Shown here in pieces: positions 36,855 to 48,356 of a stretch of 64,000 nucleotides of DNA. This DNA comes from Leptospira sp. GIMC2001 (GTDB lineage Bacteria > Spirochaetota > Leptospiria > Leptospirales > Leptospiraceae): assembly GCF_028462125.1 (NCBI RefSeq), contig NZ_CP115468.1, positions 3,964,708 through 4,028,707 on the forward strand, given 5' to 3'. Within the stretch, counting starts at the first letter, position 1; each line of letters begins with the position of its first letter. The position numbers and the translations under genes are program-made. Under the pieces are notes generated by a model, which saw nothing but the letters and a program-made list of their open reading frames with translations, made no database searches and was not told the DNA's origin.

Positions 36855-37421
36855 ATGCTAAGGATTCTCTCAAATACAATTGTTACTCTAATATTTGGAG
36901 TAACAATTTTGCAATGTGCGACCTCATTTGATGAAGCACAAACAAAACAAAAAACGATTGTAATTTTCAAAGAATTCAAAGGAGAATTGCAAGGCGAACT
37001 TATTAAAGCAGTCAACGAGCGAGGTGCTGAGAATTCTATTGAAGTTTGTGCTAAGATTTCTCCAGAGATTGAAGCTAAAATTTCCAAAAATAAAGGATTC
37101 TCGATGAAAAGAATTTCTGATAAGAATAGAAACCCTTTACACGCTCCTGATGAATTTGAAGCAAAAATTTTGGATGAGTGGAAGGCTTCTTTAGCAAAAG
37201 GTGATAAACCAGCTGTTTACACTCAAAGAGTAGGAAATGAATTTAGAGTTCTGAATCCAATTATGATAGATAATCCAACCTGTCTTCAATGCCACGGTAA
37301 TGAAAAAGATATCAAACCAGAGACCTTAGAAAAAATTCAGCTAAATTATCCTAACGATAAAGCCAAAGGTTATAAACTGGGTGAACTTCGTGGCGCTATG
37401 TCGGGAACCTGGAAAATTTAA
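36855..37421 (+). CDS. DUF3365 (Tll0287-like) c-type heme lipoprotein
   Basis: A 188-residue exported protein. The signal peptide ends at VTILQC, so Cys21 would be lipidated. Residues 30-188 resemble the DUF3365/Tll0287-like sensor domain: IEVCAKISPEI and the heme motif CLQCH at 143-147. One heme would be covalently attached in the periplasm. DUF3365 domains are thought to sense redox or gas signals. It starts 2 bp after the DUF2892 gene and shares its operator. Confidence 0.82.
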   Translation: MLRILSNTIVTLIFGVTILQCATSFDEAQTKQKTIVIFKEFKGELQGELIKAVNERGAENSIEVCAKISPEIEAKISKNKGFSMKRISDKNRNPLHAPDEFEAKILDEWKASLAKGDKPAVYTQRVGNEFRVLNPIMIDNPTCLQCHGNEKDIKPETLEKIQLNYPNDKAKGYKLGELRGAMSGTWKI

Positions 37422-37448
37422 TCAGTATAATAAAGGTAAATATTAATT

Positions 37449-37838
37449 ATGAAAACATGGATTCTTTTTTTACCTTTTATATTTGCGTATATTTTTGTTT
37501 TTTTGGGTATTTATTTAGTTTGGGGTAGTGATGTTCCGCAGACTGGTGTAGAATGGTTTAAGATCCTAGGCTCTTCGGCATTGTATTTGGTTTCCGGAAT
37601 TGTTGGATTTATAATAATATCATTATATACTTTATATAGACTGGTAAGAGAAAGTATACTCTTTGATGCGATTAAGAAACACTGGCCAATCATCATTGCT
37701 TTGATTTACCCATTTCTTCCGAATCTTCCTGGTCCGATTGATGAAGTTGCGGTTGCAACTATAATGAGTAGTTTAGCAGGCTATTTCGGATGGAAAACCA
37801 ATTCTGTTAAAAATAAATCCACTGAGACAATCGGTTAA
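37449..37838 (+). CDS. Membrane protein, unknown family
   Basis: A 129-residue protein with three hydrophobic segments (about 4-24, 34-62 and 78-115). The middle part has FKILGSSALYLVSGIVGFIIISLYTLYRL, and the last one carries a proline-rich stretch (IYPFLPNLPGPIDEVAV). No cofactor motif. It lies 27 bp after the heme lipoprotein and is probably the third gene of that operon. Function unknown. Confidence 0.6.
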   Translation: MKTWILFLPFIFAYIFVFLGIYLVWGSDVPQTGVEWFKILGSSALYLVSGIVGFIIISLYTLYRLVRESILFDAIKKHWPIIIALIYPFLPNLPGPIDEVAVATIMSSLAGYFGWKTNSVKNKSTETIG

Positions 37839-37843
37839 ATTTT

Positions 37844-39037
37844 TCACTTAACCATTCGCAACGATCGGAGACATACAAAACCAATAATCCCTAGCATAAG
37901 TGAAACAATTCCCGAGATAAAGATTGTTTCTGACAAACTCAAAAAGTCCGTAAGTTTACCAAAGCACAAACCAGATATAGCTGGCGTAATCAAAAATATC
38001 AAAGTATAAAAACTCATAACTCGTCCTCTAAGCTGATTCGGAGTACATTCTTGAATCACAGATGGAATAAATGTTGTGACAGAACCGACAAAAAAACCAA
38101 CAATGAGTAGTAAAGGGAATACAATGTAAATTTCTTTAGAGAGTCCGATACCTAGAAAAAATAAGGCACCAATCAAAAGTCCGTTTAGAATGAATTTACC
38201 TCTACTGCTAAATTTCATAATCAAAGCAGTCGCGAAAGCACCAGACATCAAACCTATTCCGAGCAATCCCATCATCATTCCTCGCCCAGATTCAGATAGA
38301 GCTAGATCTTTTTTACCGAATTCAGGTAACAATACTTGAATAGTTCCTACAGAGACCATAGCGATAAACATTGCTATCAAAGCTTGCGATATTCGGTTTT
38401 CTGATTTAACAAACGCAAAAGATTCTTCCATCGCTGCTTTTCTTAACGGTTGTTGATCTTGCTTGAAATGCGGAACTGTGATAAAAAATAAAACAATCGT
38501 ACTTACATAGTAGATGCTACCCGTAATCATAAGCAGCGTCCCATAAGAAAATATTTCCCGGATAAGTCCAGCAAGTATTGGCGCTACTGTAAATCCCAAA
38601 AGTAAAAGCTTGTTCAAGGATATTGTAGACTTGGTGATTTTGGATGAATCTACCAAGTCTCCTAGTATCGCGAATCTACCTGGCATTAAAAAACTCATTC
38701 CGATTCCGTTGGTAAATGCAAAAACAAAAAGAAGTTCTTTATTCTCTGAGGTCAGAATTCCGAAGTAACTGAGCAGACCTGGGATGAATGCAGACGACGC
38801 AGCAATCAATTGACTTATGCCTATTACATATTTTCGAGGATACTTATCTAAAATGAATCCCGCCCTAAATGATAAGAATAAAAAAGGCAAATAGGCAATA
38901 AAAAAGACTAGTGAGGCAAACGACTTTTGATCTGACAAGCTATGTGAAAATATTATAATAGAATAATTAAACATATTCCCAGAAAGAAGACCAAGCGACG
39001 CAGAAAAAAGGTACAATTTGTCCCGATTATGATTCAT
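37844..39037 (-). CDS. Major facilitator superfamily transporter
   Basis: A 397-residue protein with about 12 hydrophobic helices. The loop between helices 2 and 3 has GFILDKYPRKYV, and the central loop precedes a second half with GKLTDFL. No substrate-diagnostic motif is seen; it looks most like the single-component efflux MFS branch. The Kef-type antiporter gene lies immediately upstream (4 bp) on the same strand, so the two may be co-transcribed. Confidence 0.83.
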   Translation of the reverse strand: MNHNRDKLYLFSASLGLLSGNMFNYSIIIFSHSLSDQKSFASLVFFIAYLPFLFLSFRAGFILDKYPRKYVIGISQLIAASSAFIPGLLSYFGILTSENKELLFVFAFTNGIGMSFLMPGRFAILGDLVDSSKITKSTISLNKLLLLGFTVAPILAGLIREIFSYGTLLMITGSIYYVSTIVLFFITVPHFKQDQQPLRKAAMEESFAFVKSENRISQALIAMFIAMVSVGTIQVLLPEFGKKDLALSESGRGMMMGLLGIGLMSGAFATALIMKFSSRGKFILNGLLIGALFFLGIGLSKEIYIVFPLLLIVGFFVGSVTTFIPSVIQECTPNQLRGRVMSFYTLIFLITPAISGLCFGKLTDFLSLSETIFISGIVSLMLGIIGFVCLRSLRMVK

Positions 39038-39041
39038 AGGA

Positions 39042-41183
39042 TCATTTAAATTTAATTATCAAAAAAGAAGCATCTAAATTTTGTATTTCGACTTCTAAAA
39101 AGTCTTCTCTTTCTTTCCACAATTCCAGCTCTACTATGACCAAATGATAATCGTTGAAATCTTCCGATTTTAAAGTAGAGAATAAGGTTACAGGTAGTAT
39201 TTTAATTTTCCTATTGTGTTCTCTTTGTAAATAATGTATAAATTTTTCATAACCTAATGCGGAATTGTTCTTTTTTAGAATTAAAACTTTACGTATTTTG
39301 TCGAGTCCGTTATCCAAAAGAACACCGACATTACAGGGAGCGTAGCTCAATATAGATCTAATTCTTCCGCCTAGAATATTTTTAGTGAAAAGTGATTTCG
39401 CGGCACCAATTAATAGAAAACGAGAATTGGCTTTCTTAGCCTGATTCAAAATTTCATATGTTACATTCTCGGTTGTTCTGTGAACCATTTCCACATTGAA
39501 GCTGAGTGAAGTTGTCAGTTCCTCAATATCGGCAAATGATTTTTTTTTGTATTCTTTCTCTTCTTCCGGCGAAAGGATTTCTGTTGGTGTAATATGCACA
39601 ACGGATATTTGAGTCTTGTCTTTGCTTCCTCCGAATAGAAAATCTGACAATTTGATAAGTGCGACTCCCATTGAAGGTTGAGCAAATGATATTAATATTT
39701 TTTTAAAAGCTTCAAGCGGTGTTGATTTTTCAGATTTTTCAGTAAATATTTTATTAATTAAATTTAAGCCAGGTCCCGCCGCAAGAGTTGTCACTAATGT
39801 CATTACAACGAAGGCTGAGAAAAGAGCAGGAGTAATGATACCTAATTGAAATCCAATATTCAAAACAATCAACTCCATCAATCCACGTGTATTCATCAAT
39901 ACACCAAGACTTAGTGAGTCTTTCCAGTTCATTCCTACATATCGTGAAGTTAGACTCGCACCAATAAATTTCCCAACAATTGCAAATACTAGAACCAGAA
40001 GTAAAACTTGGAAAAGTCCATTGTCTCCTAAAGCCCAAAGATTTGTTCTCATTCCTGTATAAGCAAAGAATAAAGGCAGTAAGAAAACTAATGCAATGTA
40101 ATCAATTCTTTCAGATATAAGATCTTTTAATTTCTGATCGGAAGGCATTACGACTCCGGCAAAAAATGCACCAATGAGTGCATGAATCCCAATCATCTCA
40201 GTGATAAGAGCTGAGAAGAATAGAAACACAAAAACAATTGCCATGGCAGTTTTTGTTAAGTTCTCTTTACTTACATAGATCTCACTCAATCTTCGAAGAA
40301 ATGGATTGATTAGATAGACCATAGCAATTCCGTACATAACAGTGAGAGCTATTGTTACACCAACTCCAATGTAGCTATCGGATTGGATAAGAGCAACGAT
40401 CATAGCAAGCAGGGACCAAGCTGTAAGGTCATCAAATGCAGCACATGCAATTGCCATCGTTCCAAGACTTGTTTTCGTTAAACCCTTTTCATGCAATATT
40501 CTTGCAAGAACTGGAAAAGCAGTGATACTCATTGCGATTCCGATGAATAATGCGAATGGTATAAAACTTACATTTGCTGGAGCATGATCCGTAAAGATCA
40601 TAAAAGCTAAGATCATTCCGAGCAAAAAAGGAAATAAAATACTCGTGTGACTTATTAGTATTGCTGACTGAGCTTTCTTTTTTATAAAGCTTGTGTCAAT
40701 CTCCATGCCTATAACAAACATGAACAAAATCAATCCTAACTGGCTCAAAATTTCCAAGATTTTCATTTGATCTTCCGAAAAGAAAAAGCTATGAATTTCC
40801 GGAGCGAAGAATCCAAAAAAACTTGGGCCGAGTAATATACCTGCGATGATCTCTCCGATAACTGTCGGCTGACCTAACTTGCGAAATAAAATTCCTACAA
40901 GTCTCGCAAGAATCATGATTATAACAATTTGAAATAGAATTTTAGCAAGACTTGAAGACGCATTTGACTTAAATTGTGAAGCCACTCTACTCCATTCGGA
41001 AGATTCTAAAATTATATTTTTTTCTGAAGATGAATGATTTCTATCCGGAATTATCTGTTCTTGATAAGTTTCTGTTTGCACAGATTCCTTCAACATTGTT
41101 CGTCCTTCCCATAGCACAACAGAAGCAATGCAAAGACTTACTATTGTAATTACTAGGTAAGCAAGAATATTTCTGCTAGACAT
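39042..41183 (-). CDS. Kef-type cation:proton antiporter (CPA2) with universal-stress-like C-terminus
   Basis: A 713-residue membrane protein. An unusual N-terminal segment (one helix at 5-25, then a soluble linker to about 75) precedes the CPA2 domain with about 12 helices, seen in GQPTVIGEIIAGILLGPS and the conserved AFDDLTAW. From about residue 480 the protein is soluble, with a USP-like fold (ISVVHITPTEILS, FLLIGAAKSLFTKNILGGRI). It would exchange Na+ or K+ for H+, regulated by the fused domain. Close to the MFS gene. Ion specificity unknown. Confidence 0.82.
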   Translation of the reverse strand: MSSRNILAYLVITIVSLCIASVVLWEGRTMLKESVQTETYQEQIIPDRNHSSSEKNIILESSEWSRVASQFKSNASSSLAKILFQIVIIMILARLVGILFRKLGQPTVIGEIIAGILLGPSFFGFFAPEIHSFFFSEDQMKILEILSQLGLILFMFVIGMEIDTSFIKKKAQSAILISHTSILFPFLLGMILAFMIFTDHAPANVSFIPFALFIGIAMSITAFPVLARILHEKGLTKTSLGTMAIACAAFDDLTAWSLLAMIVALIQSDSYIGVGVTIALTVMYGIAMVYLINPFLRRLSEIYVSKENLTKTAMAIVFVFLFFSALITEMIGIHALIGAFFAGVVMPSDQKLKDLISERIDYIALVFLLPLFFAYTGMRTNLWALGDNGLFQVLLLVLVFAIVGKFIGASLTSRYVGMNWKDSLSLGVLMNTRGLMELIVLNIGFQLGIITPALFSAFVVMTLVTTLAAGPGLNLINKIFTEKSEKSTPLEAFKKILISFAQPSMGVALIKLSDFLFGGSKDKTQISVVHITPTEILSPEEEKEYKKKSFADIEELTTSLSFNVEMVHRTTENVTYEILNQAKKANSRFLLIGAAKSLFTKNILGGRIRSILSYAPCNVGVLLDNGLDKIRKVLILKKNNSALGYEKFIHYLQREHNRKIKILPVTLFSTLKSEDFNDYHLVIVELELWKEREDFLEVEIQNLDASFLIIKFK

Positions 41184-41275
41184 GAATTGAACACCCCGTG
41201 TGCCTTCATATTTGTCAAAGTGGAAAGAATGAAAATCCTTTTTTTAAAAAAAGCAAATTATTAGTAATACTTGAA

Positions 41276-42412
41276 TTATTTGGAATTGAGGATCATAATC
41301 GTTTCGAAATGTTTTGTTCGTGGAAAAAAATCAACTAAGTATAGTTTCGATATTTTGTAAAAGCTATTTAGACTCTGTATAGTTTTCCAATCCCGTGCCA
41401 AAGTATGAGGATCACAACTGGAATATATTACAGTTTGAGGTCTTAGATTAACCAGAGCATGTATTACCTTATCTTGAAGTCCCGCCCTCGGCGGATTCAC
41501 AATCCAGGTTGGATATTCTCCTTCTTTTATTACGGGAAAATTCTTGTACAAATCCATGGTTTTGTAATGGAAATTTTTAACTTTGTTGAACTCAGCATTT
41601 GTCTTAGCGAATTGGATTGAGTCTTTGGATGATTCAATTCCTAGTAATTTTGTAATATAACTTGAAGCATATTGACCAATACTTCCTACACCACAGAATA
41701 ATTCTAATACTGGCATTGGTTTTGATTCTAATTTTTCCTTAATGATTTCAAGCCAAGGCTTTATTAGAAATTGATTTGTTTGGAAAAAGCCATTGATTGG
41801 AACTTGGAAAGAATAATCATCTATAGAGAAATTTGAAATCTCTAATTTATAATCTATCACATCTTCCGAAGAGCCATGAAAATTTTGGTTGAGTCGAAAT
41901 TTTAAATTCAGATCTTCATGCGAATTATTGGAAGGTTTTTTCAAACTTGAAATGGTTGAGAGCATTCCATTCAATTTATCATCAAGATTTTTGCATCCTA
42001 AATGTTGGATGTCAACAATGGAGTTAGAATGCCGCTGGTAGAATCCAATTCCAGCTTTTGGTGATGATTTGAATTGGACATTGTTTCGATATCCGAACAT
42101 TTTGTTACTCAGGACTTCTATAGTGTCCGATTCAATTTTGAGTAAGTCGGATAGTTCTGCTTTTTTTAATAAATGCTCTTGTTCATAACTTATATGTCTG
42201 TAGTTACATCCACCACATTTAGGAAACACTTCACAGTCCGACGAAATCTCAACATAGGCATGGATAATTTTGCTAGTTTCCTTTTCAATTATGCATTCAG
42301 ACTCAATTCCTGGCAATCCACCCACAATAAATACTGGCTTTCCTTCATGATAACCAAGACAAACCCCCCCATGAACCCACTTTGTAGGCGTTATTTTTAC
42401 TGACTTTACCAT
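41276..42412 (-). CDS. TrmA/RumA-family uracil-5 RNA methyltransferase
   Basis: A 378-residue SAM enzyme. The N-terminal TRAM domain is followed by iron-sulfur cysteines 60, 66, 69 and 140 (CEVFPKCGGC and LGC), the pattern of RumA/RlmCD. The SAM site is ELFCGVGSIGQY, NPPRAGL is present, and the catalytic Cys333 is in YSSCDPHTLARD. It would form 5-methyluridine in rRNA or tRNA. RlmD is the likelier counterpart, but the target base cannot be read out. It stands alone upstream of the tRNA cluster. Confidence 0.87.
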   Translation of the reverse strand: MVKSVKITPTKWVHGGVCLGYHEGKPVFIVGGLPGIESECIIEKETSKIIHAYVEISSDCEVFPKCGGCNYRHISYEQEHLLKKAELSDLLKIESDTIEVLSNKMFGYRNNVQFKSSPKAGIGFYQRHSNSIVDIQHLGCKNLDDKLNGMLSTISSLKKPSNNSHEDLNLKFRLNQNFHGSSEDVIDYKLEISNFSIDDYSFQVPINGFFQTNQFLIKPWLEIIKEKLESKPMPVLELFCGVGSIGQYASSYITKLLGIESSKDSIQFAKTNAEFNKVKNFHYKTMDLYKNFPVIKEGEYPTWIVNPPRAGLQDKVIHALVNLRPQTVIYSSCDPHTLARDWKTIQSLNSFYKISKLYLVDFFPRTKHFETIMILNSK

Positions 42413-42598
42413 CTAAATTAACTAATTACTTTATATTTCGATGTCTATTAGAATTATAATTTTATTTGAGTTCTTCTTTTTAATTTTTCTATCACATAAT
42501 ATTCATTAGATGATTATCACTTTTTTTCCCGACTCAATAACTAACTCATTTTTACCTTGACTGTACACCACTTCCCCAAAAAGCTGAACAAATAGCTT

Positions 42599-42682
<84 letters not shown>

Positions 42683-42693
42683 CAAGCTATCTG

Positions 42694-43041
<348 letters not shown>

Positions 43042-43221
43042 GCGTCTCCGAAATCATGTAAATAAAATCCAAAAAAATCTAGATCTAACGAACTAATCCT
43101 GGGATTCGAACGATCGCAAAGCTAAGCAATTCAAGTGACCAAAGGAAACGTAGAATTGCTCAAGAGCTCGTGTTGTCGAAGTGCGCTTTGCGAGATGGGC
43201 GGAGAGCGTGACGAAATTTGA
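43042..43221. repeat. Tandem repeat unit, copy 2
   Basis: Starts with GCGTCTCCG, a 9-bp piece identical to the tRNA-Ser 3' end, and then follows copy 1 at an offset of 270 bp with few differences. It stops where a new gene region begins. The tRNA-like start suggests that a repeat unit once included a tRNA that has been lost. Confidence 0.7.
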
Positions 43222-43258
43222 TAGACAAGGGACATTATCAAAGCAATATCATTCTTGT

Positions 43259-43762
<504 letters not shown>

Positions 43763-44237
43763 ATCAATTTTTAATTAATTTCCGAGAACATATAAGGAAA
43801 TTCCCATCGGAAATCCCTTCTTACAGTGAGATTTATGACTCTATCGGAGATATGATTGCCCAATCTGTGAATGCAGTGGAAATGCAACAAAATCCATTGC
43901 AGCATAGTGAATGGATAGTAATTGAAAAATCTCTTCAAATAAAAAAAGAAAAATATTTGAATGATACAATTTTGATTACTGCTCTTGAGCCCTGTATCCA
44001 TTGTACGGGTAGCATAATCAAGTCCAGAATAAGAGACGTATGTTACTTCTTACCAAGTAAATCTGGCGATGGAATATCATCTTTAAGTATTGAGATGATC
44101 TACCAACTAAATCATTTTCCAAATTTATACTTAATTCCTAATGAGGAAATTTTTTCAAAGTTCAAGACTTTTTTCCTGGATAAAAGATAGAACCCTCACT
44201 ATAGTTTGCAGATATGGTTAATCTTGTAGGACAAAAG

Positions 44238-44324
<87 letters not shown>

Positions 44325-44334
44325 CCAAAAGCCT

Positions 44335-45774
44335 ATGTCTGAAAATCACCAAGTTTTATTCCGAAAATACAGACCGCAAGTTTTCAAAGATGTAATCTAT
44401 CAAGATCTTGCTGTCGGCGCATTGCAGAATGCTTTCAAACAAAAGAAGATAGGTCATGCTTATATTTTCTTTGGACCTCGAGGTGTTGGCAAAACCTCAA
44501 TCGCTAGAATTCTTGCTAAACGATTGAATTGCAAATCACCTATCGAAAACGAACCATGCAATGAATGCTTATCTTGTACGGAAATCACTAGAGGCAATTC
44601 GCAAGATGTACTAGAAATCGATGCAGCGAGTCATCGCGGAATCGAGCATATCCGTGAACTTCGAGAAAATGTTAAGTTCACTCCAATGTCTGGAAAATAC
44701 AGAGTGTACATAATCGATGAAGTACATATGCTCACTGAGCCAGCGTTCAATGCGTTATTAAAAACGCTAGAAGAACCTCCGGCACATGTTGTTTTTATTT
44801 TAGCAACTACTGAGTTTCACAAAATTCCAGAGACGATATTATCACGGTGCCAAGACTTTATTTTCAAAAAAGTACCACAACCTGTTCTACAATCACATGT
44901 TGAGAAAATATGCAATAAAGAAGGAATTGAATTCGATACTGAAGGGCTTTTCTGGATTGCAAGGAAAGGGGATGGGTCGGTTAGAGATACTCTTTCATTT
45001 ATGGAGCAAGCTGTAATTTTCACAGATAGCAAGCTTACTGGTAAGAATATTCGTGATATGATAGGCTATCACGGCGTTGATGTATTCGCTGAATTTGTAA
45101 AAAATATCCTCAATCCTTCAGAGCAAAATAAAATATTTCATAAGCTGGAAAAGCTTTTTGATGAAGGTCAAGACTTATATAAATTTCTGTGGGATCTACT
45201 TGAATTTGTAAATGCAATAGTCATGATCCATCACAATCTTTTAGATAAAGAAAATTCAAATATCCCACCTGAAGATATAGATAAAATTAAAAAAGATTTC
45301 AGAGAAATTGATCCAAATCATATCAATCTATTGGCGGAGAAATTATTTTTTATCTATGAAAAAATCTCAATGATGAGATTGAGAAATTCCCAAGAAATAA
45401 AAATTTTTCTCGAAATACAATTTCGAAAATTACTTTTTGACATGGATAAACCAACCGTTTCGGGTTTGCTTAAGAAAATTTCTGATTTATCAAGGCAAGT
45501 TCAGGGTGAAATTAGTCATATCCCAAATGATCCTCAATCATTAAACACATCATCTTTTCAGGCAGAATCTCTTCCTAAAGCAACAGGAAGCCTTGAATCT
45601 CGTGAAAAATCACAAAAAATTTCTGATGAAAACTCTCTTGATAATAAAGCAACAGTCCAAAATAGAAACGATGGTAGAACTGATGCACAAGTTCTCGGTG
45701 ACAAAATGGAAAATTTTGTAAAAGAAAATTTCTCCGGAACCGAAGTTGATCCATCCACTCTACCCGATATCTAA
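44335..45774 (+). CDS. dnaX: DNA polymerase III subunit gamma/tau
   Basis: A 479-residue clamp-loader subunit. Walker [10 protein letters not shown] is at 47-55, the zinc-module cysteines are 66, 75, 78 and 81, and [22 protein letters not shown] is the Walker B and sensor region. The C-terminal part after about 360 is diverged and low in complexity, with no obvious frameshift signal seen. The ATG at 44335 is preferred over an earlier in-frame ATG at 44260 that lies inside tRNA-Ser. There is no Shine-Dalgarno sequence. It is followed by the nucleoid protein and recR, the classic order. Confidence 0.93.
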   Translation: MSENHQVLFRKYRPQVFKDVIYQDLAVGALQNAFKQKKIGHAYIFFGPRGVGKTSIARILAKRLNCKSPIENEPCNECLSCTEITRGNSQDVLEIDAASHRGIEHIRELRENVKFTPMSGKYRVYIIDEVHMLTEPAFNALLKTLEEPPAHVVFILATTEFHKIPETILSRCQDFIFKKVPQPVLQSHVEKICNKEGIEFDTEGLFWIARKGDGSVRDTLSFMEQAVIFTDSKLTGKNIRDMIGYHGVDVFAEFVKNILNPSEQNKIFHKLEKLFDEGQDLYKFLWDLLEFVNAIVMIHHNLLDKENSNIPPEDIDKIKKDFREIDPNHINLLAEKLFFIYEKISMMRLRNSQEIKIFLEIQFRKLLFDMDKPTVSGLLKKISDLSRQVQGEISHIPNDPQSLNTSSFQAESLPKATGSLESREKSQKISDENSLDNKATVQNRNDGRTDAQVLGDKMENFVKENFSGTEVDPSTLPDI

Positions 45775-45784
45775 GGAGTTTATT

Positions 45785-46141
45785 ATGTTTGAAGGTATAA
45801 AAAATATTTCAGAAATATTTTCTAAAATTGGAGATATAAAAAACCAATCAGCAGAAATGCAAAAGAGATTGGAACATATTAATGTTACTGCTGATGCCGG
45901 TGCAGGAATGGTGACCGTTGTAGCAAATGCAAAGGGAACCATTCAAGATATAAAAATAAATAAACTTTTGTTTGAAGGCGATGATATCAAAATGATGGAA
46001 GACCTAATCATCGCTGCAGCAAATGAAGCCTTACGTAAGGCAAAAGAAGCAGTAGAATATGAATTCAAAAAGTCTATAGGTATATCACCCGAAGACATGA
46101 TGAGTATGTTAAACGCCAAAGGTGGTACTGGTCCTGTCTGA
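45785..46141 (+). CDS. YbaB/EbfC-family nucleoid-associated protein
   Basis: A 118-residue protein of the YbaB family with normal length. The start at 45785 has AAGGAG seven bases upstream; the longer frame from 45746 overlaps dnaX and is not family-like. [20 protein letters not shown] is the conserved core and [13 protein letters not shown] the C-terminal helix. It binds DNA as a dimer and often travels with recR. Its end overlaps the recR start by 20 bp. Confidence 0.9.
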   Translation: MFEGIKNISEIFSKIGDIKNQSAEMQKRLEHINVTADAGAGMVTVVANAKGTIQDIKINKLLFEGDDIKMMEDLIIAAANEALRKAKEAVEYEFKKSIGISPEDMMSMLNAKGGTGPV

Positions 46142-46730
46142 ATCAATTTTCGAGAAAATGGTAACCTCACTTGCATCGTTACCAGGAATTGGTCGAAAAA
46201 GTGCCACTCGAATTTCCTTCCATTTATTAAGAATGGATCCCATTTTCTTTGAACAGTTTATTGAAAATATTAGAACATCCAAACTTAATTTAAAATTCTG
46301 CAGTACATGTGCAGGAATTACAGAACAACATATATGCGAAATCTGTGAATCAACAAAAAGAGATTCCCATATCCTTTGTGTAATAGAGCAGCCGGAAGAT
46401 ATTTTCTTTATAGAGAAAACTGGAGTTTTCTCAGGTAAGTACCATGTTCTAAATGGAGCGATTTCACCTTTAGATGGAATTGGTCCTGAACAATTGAGAA
46501 TTCGTGAATTAGAACAGAGAATTCAGGATAGTGAAATACAAGAAGTACTATTGGCAACCAATCCAACTTTAGAAGGAGATGCAACAGCTTCCTACGTTAG
46601 TAATCGATTGCAAAAATTTAATATTAGAATAACTAGAATTGCGCATGGACTAACCGTGGGTGGAACAATAGAATATTCTGACCAATACACTTTATCAAAA
46701 GCAATCAATGCGCGATTGCCTTTCCAATGA
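46122..46730 (+). CDS. recR: Recombination protein RecR
   Basis: A 202-residue protein. The helix-hairpin-helix [18 protein letters not shown] is followed by the zinc cysteines 60, 63, 72 and 75, then the Toprim domain ([21 protein letters not shown]) and a C-terminal [20 protein letters not shown] start at 46122 inside ybaB gives the normal N-terminal helix; ATG at 46158 would shorten it. It acts in RecFOR gap repair. Confidence 0.92.
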   Translation: MVLVLSESIFEKMVTSLASLPGIGRKSATRISFHLLRMDPIFFEQFIENIRTSKLNLKFCSTCAGITEQHICEICESTKRDSHILCVIEQPEDIFFIEKTGVFSGKYHVLNGAISPLDGIGPEQLRIRELEQRIQDSEIQEVLLATNPTLEGDATASYVSNRLQKFNIRITRIAHGLTVGGTIEYSDQYTLSKAINARLPFQ

Positions 46731-46811
46731 GAAGAATAGTTTAAAATTCAATTTAAATAACAATTGAGATTTAAATTATTCCTTTGTCTTTTAACTTATA
46801 AAATAAAAAAT

Positions 46812-48356
46812 CTAGAATCTATGTTCTAATGTAAAAAAAGCTTCTCGAATAATTTTTCCATTTCGACTATCCAAATAAGTATAAAGCCCGTCACCAGCAA
46901 TGAAGTAACCAGATCGAAAGATCAATTGTAAATCTCCATAAATATTCCAACGAAGATTCAAATTGTACTCTTGCCCGAAGTAAGTTGAAGTTCTATAACC
47001 TGCAGCCTCATTGAATACTCTGTTGTTTTCAATTTTTGGGGAAAGCGATGAATACAAAAGAAAATATCCGAGAGTAATCTGATATGGTCCAAAAGCAACG
47101 AAGTTATAATTAGCTCCATATTCATTCAAACCGGTCATTGTACGTGCATTAAAAAGTGCATAACCACCCGTAAAATCAACAGCGATATTTGAGATTGCGT
47201 ATCCTGGAGCAAGGGGTCTATATCCATTCCCTCTTAAATTAGAGCTGATTCCATCCAACTCAAATCCTGGACGACCGGTCGTACCAAGAGCTATTAAACT
47301 TATATTGGTTGTATCATCAAGACGATAGGTAAATTGAACGTCATAAAGTCCGCCCTTAACAAAATGTCGAAATTCTTTTGCATAGAACGGATTCCCATTT
47401 TCATCTAAGATGGGTCGAAATTGTCTAACTGTTCCTGTATTCAAAACACCATGAAGAATAACGCTAAACCTTGAATAGTTAAATTCATTATTGAATCCGT
47501 GCCAATAAAGTTCGGCTGTCTCATTTGTTGTTCTATCATTATCTTTTAAAACATAAGAATACAATTCGGCATTGTAATTTCTAAAATAGTTCATTTTCAA
47601 TTTGCCAAAAACGATATTGCTATTTTGGAAATTTTTATCCGCAAAACCATTATTATCAGAATCCAGAAGACTTCTCTCACGAGCTCGCAACACACCACCG
47701 TCAAAAGTAAGGCGCAAAAATTGAAAAGTCTTAAGAATATTAACACCCGTTCCTGTCGCAAAAAGAACACGCCCTCCAGCAGAACGGAATAGTTGAAGTC
47801 CTACCCTTGTTTGAAATCCAGATTCGGGAAGTTTAAAATTCATAAAGAGGAAGTTAGTCTGTACGTTAACAGCTGAATTTCCTCTTTCTCCTCCTGCTTG
47901 AGCACCAACAATATTGGGGTCGTAACCTGATGGATCAGAGACAGGAAGTCCACGACCTCCGAAATTGATATCTCCTACTTGCATTCCCCACAAACCTTCA
48001 ACATATTTGGAGGTTGCAAAATTCATGTTAAAAAGAAATCGAGTATCATAGAAATTCAGGTTTTCTTTTCGCTTTGACAATCCCGATCTTTGTCCAGTCT
48101 GAAATCGTTCAATTTCATTTTCAATAGTTTGGTTTACGACATCATTCGCTTCATTTTTCTCAGCTTCTAAATCATATATAGGAGTTGTTGGAGTGGTTCT
48201 TTCAAGTGGGAGATCTCGTCCAAGTGCAAATCCACGCGTACGAAATGAACCGCTAAAGTCTAATTTGGTTTGCGTTTCTTCTTCCTGAGCATTAAGGCTC
48301 GAAAATAAAACTGAGGATCCAAGGAATAAAACAACCGGAATAATCCAGAATTTCAT
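46812..48356 (-). CDS. Outer-membrane beta-barrel protein, alginate-export/porin-like
   Basis: A 514-residue exported protein. A signal peptide (FWIIPVVLFLGSSVLFSSLNA) is followed by a long stretch of alternating hydrophobic and polar residues with many aromatic-ended strands, and it ends in FFTLEHRF, with the C-terminal Phe of outer-membrane proteins. The pattern fits the alginate-export/OprD-like barrels known from Leptospira. Its ATG overlaps the stop of the solute-binding protein gene. The transported molecule is unknown. Confidence 0.72.
   Translation of the reverse strand: MKFWIIPVVLFLGSSVLFSSLNAQEEETQTKLDFSGSFRTRGFALGRDLPLERTTPTTPIYDLEAEKNEANDVVNQTIENEIERFQTGQRSGLSKRKENLNFYDTRFLFNMNFATSKYVEGLWGMQVGDINFGGRGLPVSDPSGYDPNIVGAQAGGERGNSAVNVQTNFLFMNFKLPESGFQTRVGLQLFRSAGGRVLFATGTGVNILKTFQFLRLTFDGGVLRARERSLLDSDNNGFADKNFQNSNIVFGKLKMNYFRNYNAELYSYVLKDNDRTTNETAELYWHGFNNEFNYSRFSVILHGVLNTGTVRQFRPILDENGNPFYAKEFRHFVKGGLYDVQFTYRLDDTTNISLIALGTTGRPGFELDGISSNLRGNGYRPLAPGYAISNIAVDFTGGYALFNARTMTGLNEYGANYNFVAFGPYQITLGYFLLYSSLSPKIENNRVFNEAAGYRTSTYFGQEYNLNLRWNIYGDLQLIFRSGYFIAGDGLYTYLDSRNGKIIREAFFTLEHRF

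Noticed and set aside
42413..42598. Possible short gene in the gap before the tRNAs
   Set aside because: AT-rich with no convincing frame.
43181..43258. N-terminal extension of the membrane protein gene
   Set aside because: Is translation of repeat copy 2 and shows no relation to the membrane protein.
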